Source of the DNA: DAOTVD01 sp034437075
GTDB lineage: Bacteria; Chloroflexota; Anaerolineae; Aggregatilineales; J027
Length of the DNA stretch: 41,342 nt
Direction of reading: 5' to 3'
NCBI GenBank assembly: GCA_034437075.1
Contig: DAOTVD010000027.1
Location: forward strand, 1 to 41,342
Shown here: piece after piece, positions 25,167 to 32,435 of the stretch
How the letters are laid out: each line of letters begins with the position of its first letter
Position numbering within the stretch: the first letter of the stretch is position 1
Translations under genes and position numbers: made by a program
The notes under the pieces: generated by a model
Told to the model about the DNA's origin: nothing
What the model saw: only the letters and a program-made list of their open reading frames with translations
Databases searched by the model: none

Positions 25167-26074
25167 GTGTCCAAGTCTTGTCGATTAAAACTGAAAATAG
25201 CCAGGCCTACCAGAATGCCCATCCAGGCGAGCAAAAGCACCATCGAGACCCACAAAGCGTTGCCTTCCAAGGGAGGGCTAATCATCAAATCTCCAAATAC
25301 AGGGTTATCTCGCAATTCTATATTACCCATAACATTTGTTGATGCCTGAAAATTCGCCCAATTTAACAAATTATCCACATTATAGCTGATTGAAAAGCGA
25401 TATAAGCTCGGAAAAACCCGTATATCGGTATAAGCATACAAAATGACCAATCCGGCAGCAATAAAGCCATCAATTAAGGTCGCGCTAACCCCCAACACCA
25501 AAGAGGCCAGAATCGAGCGTGTGAGCAACGCAGCCAGGGCGGCGATCCCGGCAATGATTAACGACGAAACAAAAGCGTTAAAGATTTGCAATCCCAGCCG
25601 CCAAACATAGTCCGGCGGGATGTTGTCCAAAGCGGGGGGGTACGTCCCGGAGGCGGTGAACTGCACCAAGCCCAGCCCGACCACCCAGATGATACTCGTC
25701 AGGCCAAAAGCGATGATGATAAACGTGGCCAGGGTGATAAATTTGGTGAGGATGAGCGTCATACGATCTCGTCGCATGAGCATATTCTTCCAGGTGCCCC
25801 ATTGGTATTCCCCAGCAAACAGCACCGTCGTGAAGCCCACAATCAATAACCGCCCAATGATCGAATTGGGTACCGTCCACACCAGCAAAGAGGCATCCGT
25901 CCACTGTTGTGGGTTCTCGATGAGTGCATCGCGCGTTGGTGGGCTGAGTAATACAGCGACCCATAATAAGCCCGCAATCGCCAGCGCCGCCAGAGGCCAT
26001 ATCCAGATCAGACAGCCCACTAGCCAACGATTGCCCGTCATTTTGAGCCATTCGGCGCGAACAATTAAGCTCAT
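25163..26074 (-). CDS. ABC-2 type transporter permease
   Basis: A 303-residue membrane protein with six hydrophobic segments and a large outer loop after the first helix (about 45-75). WGTWKNMLMRRDRMTLILTKF is the amphipathic coupling region seen in ABC-2 permeases of the bacitracin/NatB type. It overlaps the ATPase gene upstream and the DUF58 gene downstream by 4 nt each, so the transporter is part of the operon. The cargo is unknown. Confidence 0.88.
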   Translation of the reverse strand: MSLIVRAEWLKMTGNRWLVGCLIWIWPLAALAIAGLLWVAVLLSPPTRDALIENPQQWTDASLLVWTVPNSIIGRLLIVGFTTVLFAGEYQWGTWKNMLMRRDRMTLILTKFITLATFIIIAFGLTSIIWVVGLGLVQFTASGTYPPALDNIPPDYVWRLGLQIFNAFVSSLIIAGIAALAALLTRSILASLVLGVSATLIDGFIAAGLVILYAYTDIRVFPSLYRFSISYNVDNLLNWANFQASTNVMGNIELRDNPVFGDLMISPPLEGNALWVSMVLLLAWMGILVGLAIFSFNRQDLDT

Positions 26075-27003
26075 GCTAGCGCCTTTTCATTTTGGGTTGC
26101 GGACAAAAACAAGTCTTCCAAGCTCCGTTGGCGGTAGTTCAACGCGAAAATATCAATCTCGGCGGCAGCCAGCGTACGCACAATCTCGGGGACTTGATCG
26201 CGCCGGGCTTGCAGGATGAGGGTCTGCGGCGCGCGGCCTTTGCGCACCGACCAGCGTTCGGCTAACAAAGCCAGGGCTTGGTCCAGCGGTGCCAGTTCGA
26301 TAGCCACTTCGTCAGTGGTTTCAGATTGCAACAAATCTGCCACTCTGCCCTCTGCGATAAGTTTGCCATGGTTTAGGATGGCCACGCGGTCGCATAGTTG
26401 TTGTACTTCTGCCAATTGATGGCTAGAGAAAAAGACTGTTTTGCCTTCTTCATCGACCAATTGCCGCACAAAGTCGCGCATATCATGCAAACCGGCAGGG
26501 TCGAGGCCATTGGTGGGTTCATCCAAAATCACCAAGGCTGGATCATGCATCAGGGCGGCTACCAGGCCCAGGCGTTGCCGCATTCCGGTCGAATAGGTGC
26601 GGACGGTTTTGCCCGCGCTCGCCGCCAGACCCAGGCGTTCGAGCAGCATCCGCGCCCGGGCTTCGTCAAATGCGCCGAATGTCCATCCCAGCAAGCGCAG
26701 GTTATCCCAGGCGGTTAAATAAGGGTAAAAGTTCGGGCCTTCGATCAAAGCGCCCACGCGATGCAACACGCTAGGGCTATCCTGCAAAGACTGGTTCAAG
26801 AGGCGAATCTCGCCGCGCGTGGGGCGTACCAGGCCCACCAGTAAGCGGATTGTGGTTGTTTTGCCTGCGCCATTTGGCCCCAGAAAACCATAAACCTGCC
26901 CTGGTGCCACTTGCAACGACACATCATCAATGACGGTCGTCACTGGGCGGGTCAAGCTGCGATAAACTTTGTGCAGGTTCTGGCATTCAATCGCATACTG
27001 CAT
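26071..27003 (-). CDS. ABC transporter ATP-binding protein
   Basis: A 310-residue ATPase with Walker A GPNGAGKT (42-49), signature YSTGMRQ (137-143), Walker B LVILDE (157-162) and the downstream switch His (FFSSHQ). A C-terminal extension (about 225-310) is typical of exporters of the CcmA/NatA type. It overlaps the permease gene at 25163-26074 by 4 nt and starts 4 nt after the moxR stop, so it pairs with that permease inside the operon. Confidence 0.93.
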   Translation of the reverse strand: MQYAIECQNLHKVYRSLTRPVTTVIDDVSLQVAPGQVYGFLGPNGAGKTTTIRLLVGLVRPTRGEIRLLNQSLQDSPSVLHRVGALIEGPNFYPYLTAWDNLRLLGWTFGAFDEARARMLLERLGLAASAGKTVRTYSTGMRQRLGLVAALMHDPALVILDEPTNGLDPAGLHDMRDFVRQLVDEEGKTVFFSSHQLAEVQQLCDRVAILNHGKLIAEGRVADLLQSETTDEVAIELAPLDQALALLAERWSVRKGRAPQTLILQARRDQVPEIVRTLAAAEIDIFALNYRQRSLEDLFLSATQNEKALA

Positions 27004-27007
27004 GACA

Positions 27008-28000
27008 TTAGCTCTGGCGGGGCACAGTCCTTAACAGATCATTGATGACTTGATCGGGCATAATGCCTTCGGCTTGGCCTTCGAAGTTCAGCAGCAGCCG
27101 ATGCCGTAGCGCTGCCGGGGCGACTGCTGTCACATCATCAAAGGAGACATTAAAACGCCCGTCTAGCAAAGCCCAGACTTTCGCGCCGAGCGTCAGCGCT
27201 TGCGCGCCACGCGGGCTAGAGCCATAGCGCACGTAGTTCATGACCATTTCAGAAGGGCTACCTGTTTCGGGCTGGGTACCGACGATTAAACGCGCGATAT
27301 ATTCGCTGACTTGCATCGGGATAGGTACTTGCCGCGCGAGATTCCCCATCGCTAAGATGCTTTCGGCATCGGCCATCGAGCGCGGTTCGGGGACATCCAC
27401 GCCCGTGGTGCGCATCAAGATACTGACCAATTCTGCTTCGGTCGGGAAGCGCACATCGACTTTGAACAGGAAGCGGTCGAGTTGCGCTTCGGGTAACGGA
27501 TAGGTGCCTTCCATTTCAAGCGGATTTTGGGTGGCGAGCACGAAAAACGGCGCATCTAGGCGGTAGGTTTCGTTGGCCACGGTCACCATCTGTTCTTGCA
27601 TGGCTTCTAGCAGGGCAGATTGCGTTTTGGGCGTGGCGCGGTTAACTTCATCCGCCAATACCAGATTGGCGAACACTGGGCCGGGTTGAAACCGAAATGA
27701 GCGGCCACCTTGGGGGTTTTCTTCCAGAATATCTGTACCGACTATATCCGAGGGCATGAGGTCGGGCGTAAACTGGATGCGGGAAAACTTCAGATTCAGG
27801 ACATCGCCTAATGTCCGAATGAGCATGGTTTTCCCCAAGCCCGGCACCCCCTCTAGCAGCGCATGCCGACCTAAGATCACACAAATCATCACATGCCGGA
27901 TGACTTCATCCTGCCCGACAATGACCTTACCGACCTCATCCAGAATGGCCTGGGTGGTAGCTTGGAAATCTTCTACACTAATGCTTGTCATGCTTGTCAT
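27008..28000 (-). CDS. MoxR-family AAA+ ATPase
   Basis: A 330-residue chaperone-like ATPase. Walker A GVPGLGKT (51-58), Walker B LVLADE (113-118), the family signature NRATPKTQSALLEAMQE, sensor 1 ATQNP (156-160) and EAQLDRFLF are all present. A perfect AGGAG lies 6 nt before the ATG at 28000. MoxR proteins remodel or activate partners bearing VWA or DUF58 domains, often inserting metal or completing assembly of envelope complexes. Here its likely partners are the DUF58 protein and the two VWA proteins encoded downstream. Confidence 0.95.
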   Translation of the reverse strand: MTSMTSISVEDFQATTQAILDEVGKVIVGQDEVIRHVMICVILGRHALLEGVPGLGKTMLIRTLGDVLNLKFSRIQFTPDLMPSDIVGTDILEENPQGGRSFRFQPGPVFANLVLADEVNRATPKTQSALLEAMQEQMVTVANETYRLDAPFFVLATQNPLEMEGTYPLPEAQLDRFLFKVDVRFPTEAELVSILMRTTGVDVPEPRSMADAESILAMGNLARQVPIPMQVSEYIARLIVGTQPETGSPSEMVMNYVRYGSSPRGAQALTLGAKVWALLDGRFNVSFDDVTAVAPAALRHRLLLNFEGQAEGIMPDQVINDLLRTVPRQS

Positions 28001-28009
28001 TTCTTTCTC

Positions 28010-28645
28010 CTACTGTAGCGGGGCCGTCAGCACCGTATTCCCTTCGGGCGTGATGATGTTCACCTGCGTCGGTAAGTCTAACCCTGGGCGCAGCGCCACA
28101 AAACCATTATTCGTTAGCAAATTGGTGAGGGCATCCCCATTGGGGAACGTAACCGCATATGCATTGGCATTCGGCGCGGTGTTTGGATCAACATAGCCAA
28201 ACGCCACCACATAAAATTCACCATTGGTGAGTGCAAAGAGTGTCGAACCAGCAGTGAGTTGGGTGCCAGGTGGGCTACACCGAAAATCGGCATTCCAAAC
28301 TGTGGGCGGATTGGCCGCTGCCTGGGCAAAGCCCGCGCAGGTTTGGCCAGTCGCATCCGTGTAGCGGTAGCCCATGATCTCATCCGGCCCGACAGAAAAC
28401 TGTGTAAAAAGCGTTAGATCGCTGGGACTGGCCCCATAATTGACCGCCAGAAAAGTGCCAACCGTATCGGGAGGAAAGGTCGGCCCGGTAGGCGGAGGCG
28501 CGGGCGGTGTGGGCGAGGCAATCGCCGTGGGTGCGGGGGTAGGGGTAGGCTGTATCGGCTGTACGCAGGCTGCTAACCAGCACAGCATGACCAACATTGC
28601 TCCGGCTCGAACACTCCATCTTACCGCTCTTAGCGTACCCCCCAC
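28010..28645 (-). CDS. hypothetical lipoprotein with Pro/Thr-rich linker
   Basis: A 211-residue protein starting at GTG 28645 with a very strong AAGGAGAGG just upstream. The signal peptide ends in the lipobox WLAAC (Cys27), followed by a Pro/Thr-rich spacer (about 28-58) and a globular domain of about 150 residues with no recognised family. The start of moxR is 10 nt downstream, and the DUF4175-like gene ends 18 nt upstream. It is presumably a surface-exposed component of the operon's system. Confidence 0.75.
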   Translation of the reverse strand: MGGTLRAVRWSVRAGAMLVMLCWLAACVQPIQPTPTPAPTAIASPTPPAPPPTGPTFPPDTVGTFLAVNYGASPSDLTLFTQFSVGPDEIMGYRYTDATGQTCAGFAQAAANPPTVWNADFRCSPPGTQLTAGSTLFALTNGEFYVVAFGYVDPNTAPNANAYAVTFPNGDALTNLLTNNGFVALRPGLDLPTQVNIITPEGNTVLTAPLQ

Positions 28646-28662
28646 GCAACCTCTCCTTATTC

Positions 28663-30174
28663 TCAGGGCTCGAGTGACGAGAAATAATCTCGAATAACAT
28701 CCCTCATCCCAATCGGAATATAATCTGTGTCCAGGGCTTCATTTACCGAGTCGGCATAATCAGCATACACGCTATCATACGGCACTTGCGAGGCTCCTTC
28801 AAATTCCTGATTAAAGTCGGCCTCGCGTTCGTCAATGCTGTCTTCTCCCAGTACCTCGCCAGAAACGGCCTCATCCGGCCCGCTAGCCTCATCGCCAATG
28901 CGCGATGGTGCATAGACGGAATCGAAGTCCTGCAAGCCTCTATTATCCCCTGGCTGATTGTTTGTATCAATCGGTGAACTCGATTGGTTACCGCTTTGGG
29001 TGGTGTCTTGGCCCGCGCCACCGGCTTGATCTCCGGCAGATGCGCCCGATTGGCCCTGCTGCTGACCACTCTGGCCTTGCATTTGGCCAGTCTGGCCGGG
29101 TTGTTGGCCAGGTTGTTGCCCAGCTTGCCCCTGCTGACCTTGTTGGCCCTGCTGACCTTGTTGGCCCTGCTGACCTTGCTGGCCTTGCTGGCCTTGCTGG
29201 CCTTGCTCGCCCTGCTCGCCTTGCTGGCCCTGCTGGCCTTGCTGGCCCTGTTCGCCCTGAGTCATTTCATCGCGGCTTTGCTGCATATCGTCGGCGGCTT
29301 GGTCGGCGGCTTGGGCCTCATCGCGCTGTTGCGCCGCTTGGGCTTGCTCACGCAGGGCTTCGGCAGCGTCTTGTAATGCTTGCTGAGCAGCTTCGGTGTC
29401 GCCATTGCGGAGCGCTTCGGCTGCTTCGCGGAGCGCTTCGGCTGCTTCGGGATTCGTGCCTTCGAGCGCATCGGCAGCTTCTTCGAGTTGATCGGCCAGT
29501 TCTTGCCGTTCTTGCTCCGAAAGTTCATCTTCGGCCAGTTCCTGGCCCGCGTTTTCGAGCGCATCGGCAGCCTGGCCCGGATTCCCCTGAGACAAGGATT
29601 CGCCCGCTTCCTCGCCCGCTTCGGATTCGCTTAGGCTGTTGCCCGCTTGCTCGAATGCCTGGCTTTCTTCTTCAGTCAGACCACTCGCTTGTTCGCGCAA
29701 TTCCTGTTCGGCTTCCGAAAGCGCCGCAACGGCTTCTTCGCGCGAGACATCCGGTTCTTGCAAAGTCTCCAGCGCTTGATCTAACGGTTCGAGCAATTGC
29801 TGGCGTTCGGCGTCACTCAAACTTTCATCAGCCAGGATTTCCTCGCGCGTATTTTCCAGGCTCTCGACTTGTTCGGCCAGGTCTTCTTGCAGGGTACGTG
29901 CTTCGATAATGTCTTCTTCGAAAGGACTATCCAGACTGAGTAAATACACCAACGCGATGAGCGCCAAAACCAGCACGGCCAACTCGGCCCAGCGCGGGCG
30001 TAGGGGGAGTACTTCACGCAAATCCACGCTACCTGCCGCGCGCTGGCTATCCTGAAACTGATAATCCATCAGATCATCGGCAGGTGGGATAAGCCCCTGC
30101 GAAAGTTGATACGTGGTGCTTAGGCGTTCTTTCAGGCGAAAACGTGCATCGAAATGGGATGCTAACCAGGCCAC
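28663..30174 (-). CDS. DUF4175-like coiled-coil/GQQ-repeat protein, C-terminal part beyond an in-frame TAG
   Basis: A 503-codon reading frame beginning at GTG 30174 that reads FDARFRLKERLSTTYQLSQG, the motif that normally follows two N-terminal helices in DUF4175-type proteins. Those helices are encoded just upstream in the same frame (30190-30426), separated only by one TAG at 30190-30192. This part has one transmembrane helix (about 65-83) and a long acidic coiled coil (about 90-300) with repeated Glu/Gln/Ala heptads. A Gly-Gln-Gln low-complexity tract (about 305-390) and an acidic C-terminus follow. No good ribosome binding site precedes the GTG. The frame is otherwise open throughout, which argues for a recent mutation, a sequence error or readthrough. 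Confidence 0.8.
   Translation of the reverse strand: MAWLASHFDARFRLKERLSTTYQLSQGLIPPADDLMDYQFQDSQRAAGSVDLREVLPLRPRWAELAVLVLALIALVYLLSLDSPFEEDIIEARTLQEDLAEQVESLENTREEILADESLSDAERQQLLEPLDQALETLQEPDVSREEAVAALSEAEQELREQASGLTEEESQAFEQAGNSLSESEAGEEAGESLSQGNPGQAADALENAGQELAEDELSEQERQELADQLEEAADALEGTNPEAAEALREAAEALRNGDTEAAQQALQDAAEALREQAQAAQQRDEAQAADQAADDMQQSRDEMTQGEQGQQGQQGQQGEQGEQGQQGQQGQQGQQGQQGQQGQQGQQGQAGQQPGQQPGQTGQMQGQSGQQQGQSGASAGDQAGGAGQDTTQSGNQSSSPIDTNNQPGDNRGLQDFDSVYAPSRIGDEASGPDEAVSGEVLGEDSIDEREADFNQEFEGASQVPYDSVYADYADSVNEALDTDYIPIGMRDVIRDYFSSLEP
29128..29257 (-). repeat. 9-bp tandem repeat coding for Gly-Gln-Gln units
   Basis: About 14 imperfect copies of a 9-bp unit (plus-strand form TTGCTGGCC/CTGCTGGCC) encode tandem GQQ or GEQ triplets in the DUF4175-like protein. 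The repeats vary mostly at synonymous positions and stay in frame, so length changes would alter only the tract, not the frame. Confidence 0.85.
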
Positions 30175-30189
30175 CGAACGCGGATAAAG

Positions 30190-30426
30190 CTATGTCCAGA
30201 CGAGCGTCAAGATGCCCCCCGCCCCACTAGCGACCAGGGCCACTTGTACGAGTTCATCGCGCAAGAGCCAGGGCTGGTAGTACGATGCCAGGGTGATCCC
30301 AAGGGCCACGATAACGCCTATCAGAATACCGCGTGGCAACCAAATGAGGGTTTCTTGCAAACGACGGCGCAAATCCCAGCGCCGTAGCGTGCGTCCGAGT
30401 TCAAAGTTTTTAGTTGCGACACTCAT
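30190..30426 (-). CDS. DUF4175-like protein, N-terminal fragment ending at an in-frame TAG
   Basis: 78 codons with a basic N-terminus (LGRTLRRWDLRRRLQETL) and two hydrophobic helices (about 32-50 and 58-77), ending in TAG at 30190-30192. The codons after the TAG continue in the same frame (LYPRSVAWLASHF) into the 28663-30174 frame. The two are therefore best read as one original gene of about 583 codons. The ATG at 30426 has AAGG 11 nt upstream and a candidate promoter at 30454-30481. By itself this fragment would be a two-helix membrane peptide. Confidence 0.7.
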   Translation of the reverse strand: MSVATKNFELGRTLRRWDLRRRLQETLIWLPRGILIGVIVALGITLASYYQPWLLRDELVQVALVASGAGGILTLVWT

Positions 30427-30453
30427 ACATTGATTACCTTACGCTCTGTGATA

Positions 30454-30481
30454 CCTATACAACCTGAAAAACGTTTTTCAA
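30454..30481 (-). promoter_or_regulatory. possible internal promoter of the VWA operon
   Basis: On the minus strand TTGAAA (30476-30481), 16 nt, then TATAGG (30454-30459), giving a leader of about 20 nt before the ATG at 30426. It overlaps the 16-bp palindrome at 30465-30480 and the end of the upstream permease gene. Confidence 0.35.
30465..30480. repeat. perfect 16-bp palindrome TGAAAAACGTTTTTCA
   Basis: The sequence equals its own reverse complement and lies in the gap after the ABC permease gene, overlapping a candidate promoter. As RNA it could only form a weak AT-rich stem, so a protein-binding operator is more likely than a terminator. Confidence 0.5.
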
Positions 30482-31365
30482 AATTCATCGACTTCTTTAA
30501 TGATGCGCGTCGTTAGCCAGAAAAAGACCGCCGCACCCAACATATAAATGATGGTGAACATGATCCATGGTGAGGGTAGGGTGGTGGTGTTGCCACTGGC
30601 AAACGTATATTCGAATGTCCAGGGATTTTGCTGCGTGACGAGAAAATCGCGCGTCACTTGCAGCGTCGCCGCCGGATTCAAACACACCAGCGCCCCGCGC
30701 GAGATGAGTATTCCCCATTCTGTGCTTTCGCTGAGGTCGCTATTGTCTAGCAAGGGGTCGGTTAGGCTGATGAAGATGACGAGAATCACCAGTAGGCCGA
30801 CGACCAGCGCCAAGGCAATGCCATATGTCGCGAGGCTAGCGGGCAAGGTGCGGCGCAAACGTGCGGAAAAATAGACGCCGACGGTGCCCAAAAAGATGGA
30901 GAGCACAAACAACACTAAGACGGAAATCGCCATATCAGGAATGTCTGTACCACCTAGGATGAACGACAAACTTTGCAAAGGAATCGCGGACAGCAGCAGC
31001 AGAAAAATATATGCCAATGCTGAGAACAACTTGCCCACCACCAGCGCGGACTCCGGCAGAAGGGTCGTGCGCAGCAGGTCGTAGGTTTGGCGTTCGCGTT
31101 CGCCGCTGATGGCCCCCGCCGTGAAGGCGGGCGCGATAAACGTCACCAGAAAAAGCTCGACCCCCACAATGCCATCAAAGAGGTTGCGCCCGATTTGCCC
31201 GCCGTCCACTTGGCTGGCCGTGGCGCCCGCCGCCGCCGTTTGCACCAGATAAATGAGCAGGGTAAAACCGCCCACCAGGCTCAGAAAGCCCGTCAGCACG
31301 ATGAAGGCGCGCGGCCCCCGCATCCGCCCGCGTAATTCTTTCAGGACGACCGGATTGCGCATCAT
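30478..31365 (-). CDS. ABC-2 type transporter permease
   Basis: A 295-residue membrane protein with six to seven helices. The N-terminal NPVVLKELRGRMRGPRAF segment and the TAGAISGERERQTYDLLRTT coupling helix, containing the conserved SGERE-type motif, mark the ABC-2/GldF-like family. It overlaps the ATPase gene upstream by 4 nt. This is a second transporter in the operon, distinct in sequence from the one at 25163. Confidence 0.9.
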   Translation of the reverse strand: MMRNPVVLKELRGRMRGPRAFIVLTGFLSLVGGFTLLIYLVQTAAAGATASQVDGGQIGRNLFDGIVGVELFLVTFIAPAFTAGAISGERERQTYDLLRTTLLPESALVVGKLFSALAYIFLLLLSAIPLQSLSFILGGTDIPDMAISVLVLFVLSIFLGTVGVYFSARLRRTLPASLATYGIALALVVGLLVILVIFISLTDPLLDNSDLSESTEWGILISRGALVCLNPAATLQVTRDFLVTQQNPWTFEYTFASGNTTTLPSPWIMFTIIYMLGAAVFFWLTTRIIKEVDEF

Positions 31366-32420
31366 GTGACGATGCCTTTCGTGGCCTTCATGAAGACTGA
31401 TTCCAGGTCTTGCGTCTGTTCGGCAAAATTCACCACGGGGATGCCTTGGCTGGTCAACGCCGGCAAAATGTCCGTGATGCCGGCTTCGTCTCCGGTGAAG
31501 TTCACCTGAATGCGCGGCTTATTGCCTTCGGGTTTCAAGTCTGTTATGTTTTCGACTCCACCAATGCCATTTAGAATCGCCTTGGCTTCGTCTACACGAT
31601 CCAGCAAGGTGATAATGATGGTGCGATGGGGCATTAGCTGGCGGCGCATCTCGTCGATTGGCCCTTGGGCGACGATCTGCCCGGCTTCGATGATGCCAAT
31701 ATCCGTACAAATTTCGCTGACATCCGCCAGGATATGTGATGAGAAAAAGATGGTTTTGCCCATTTTGGCCAGTTCTACCAACAGGCTACGGATTTCAACG
31801 CGCGCGCGGGGGTCTAGGCCGGAGGCAGGTTCGTCCAGGATGAGGACTTCGGGCTCGTGGGCCAGGGTGCGCGCGAGGCATAGGCGCTGTTTCATACCCC
31901 GGCTCAGCTTGTCCACCATATCATTGGAACGGTGCCGCAGATCAACCAATTCGAGCAAGTCGTTAATTAAACCGGGGCGGTCGGCATCCGGGATTTCGTA
32001 ACAGGCCGCGAAGAAATCCAGATATTCCCAGACTTTCATATCATCGTAGACGCCAAAGAAATCCGGCATATAGCCAATTGAGCGGCGCACATCGCGCGGT
32101 TGTTTCACCACCGAATAGCCATTGACGAAGGCTTCGCCGGATGTCGGCAGCATCAGCGTAGTCAGGATGCGCATGGTGGAGGTTTTGCCCGCGCCATTCG
32201 GGCCAACAAAACCGTAAATTGAGCCACGCGGCACCCGCAGGTTCAAATCATTGACGGCGTGCAGCTTGCCATAGCGTTTATGTAGATTGCGGGTTTCGAT
32301 AACGTAATCTTCGCGATCCACCTCGACATCGGACGTATCGAGAGAGGCGGCGAGTTCTTCCATTGCGGCGGCTTCTTGCGCGCCTAACGATTTTTCATTT
32401 TCTAAGGCTTGATCCGTCAT
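31362..32420 (-). CDS. ABC transporter ATP-binding protein with acidic N-terminal extension
   Basis: A 352-residue ATPase: Walker A GPNGAGKT (73-80), signature LSRGMKQ (172-178), Walker B LILDE (193-197) and the SSHIL switch. The first 38 residues are an acidic Ala/Glu-rich extension not needed for the ATPase fold. The C-terminal about 90 residues form the regulatory domain usual for ABC-2 exporters. AGGAG lies 12 nt before the ATG. It overlaps the permease gene at 30478-31365 by 4 nt and lies 15 nt after the operon's first gene. GldA/NatA-like exporters are the closest general class. Confidence 0.93.
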   Translation of the reverse strand: MTDQALENEKSLGAQEAAAMEELAASLDTSDVEVDREDYVIETRNLHKRYGKLHAVNDLNLRVPRGSIYGFVGPNGAGKTSTMRILTTLMLPTSGEAFVNGYSVVKQPRDVRRSIGYMPDFFGVYDDMKVWEYLDFFAACYEIPDADRPGLINDLLELVDLRHRSNDMVDKLSRGMKQRLCLARTLAHEPEVLILDEPASGLDPRARVEIRSLLVELAKMGKTIFFSSHILADVSEICTDIGIIEAGQIVAQGPIDEMRRQLMPHRTIIITLLDRVDEAKAILNGIGGVENITDLKPEGNKPRIQVNFTGDEAGITDILPALTSQGIPVVNFAEQTQDLESVFMKATKGIVT

Positions 32421-32435
32421 GTTTGCTTACAACTC

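Noticed and set aside
29128..29257. CRISPR-like repeats
   Set aside because: The unit is 9 bp with no spacers and is plainly coding for Gly-Gln-Gln triplets.
28905..29909. Long plus-strand open frame opposite the Gln/Gly/Glu-rich coding region
   Set aside because: It arises from the low-complexity repeat on the opposite strand, has no ribosome binding site and gives a compositionally biased Leu/Arg-rich product.
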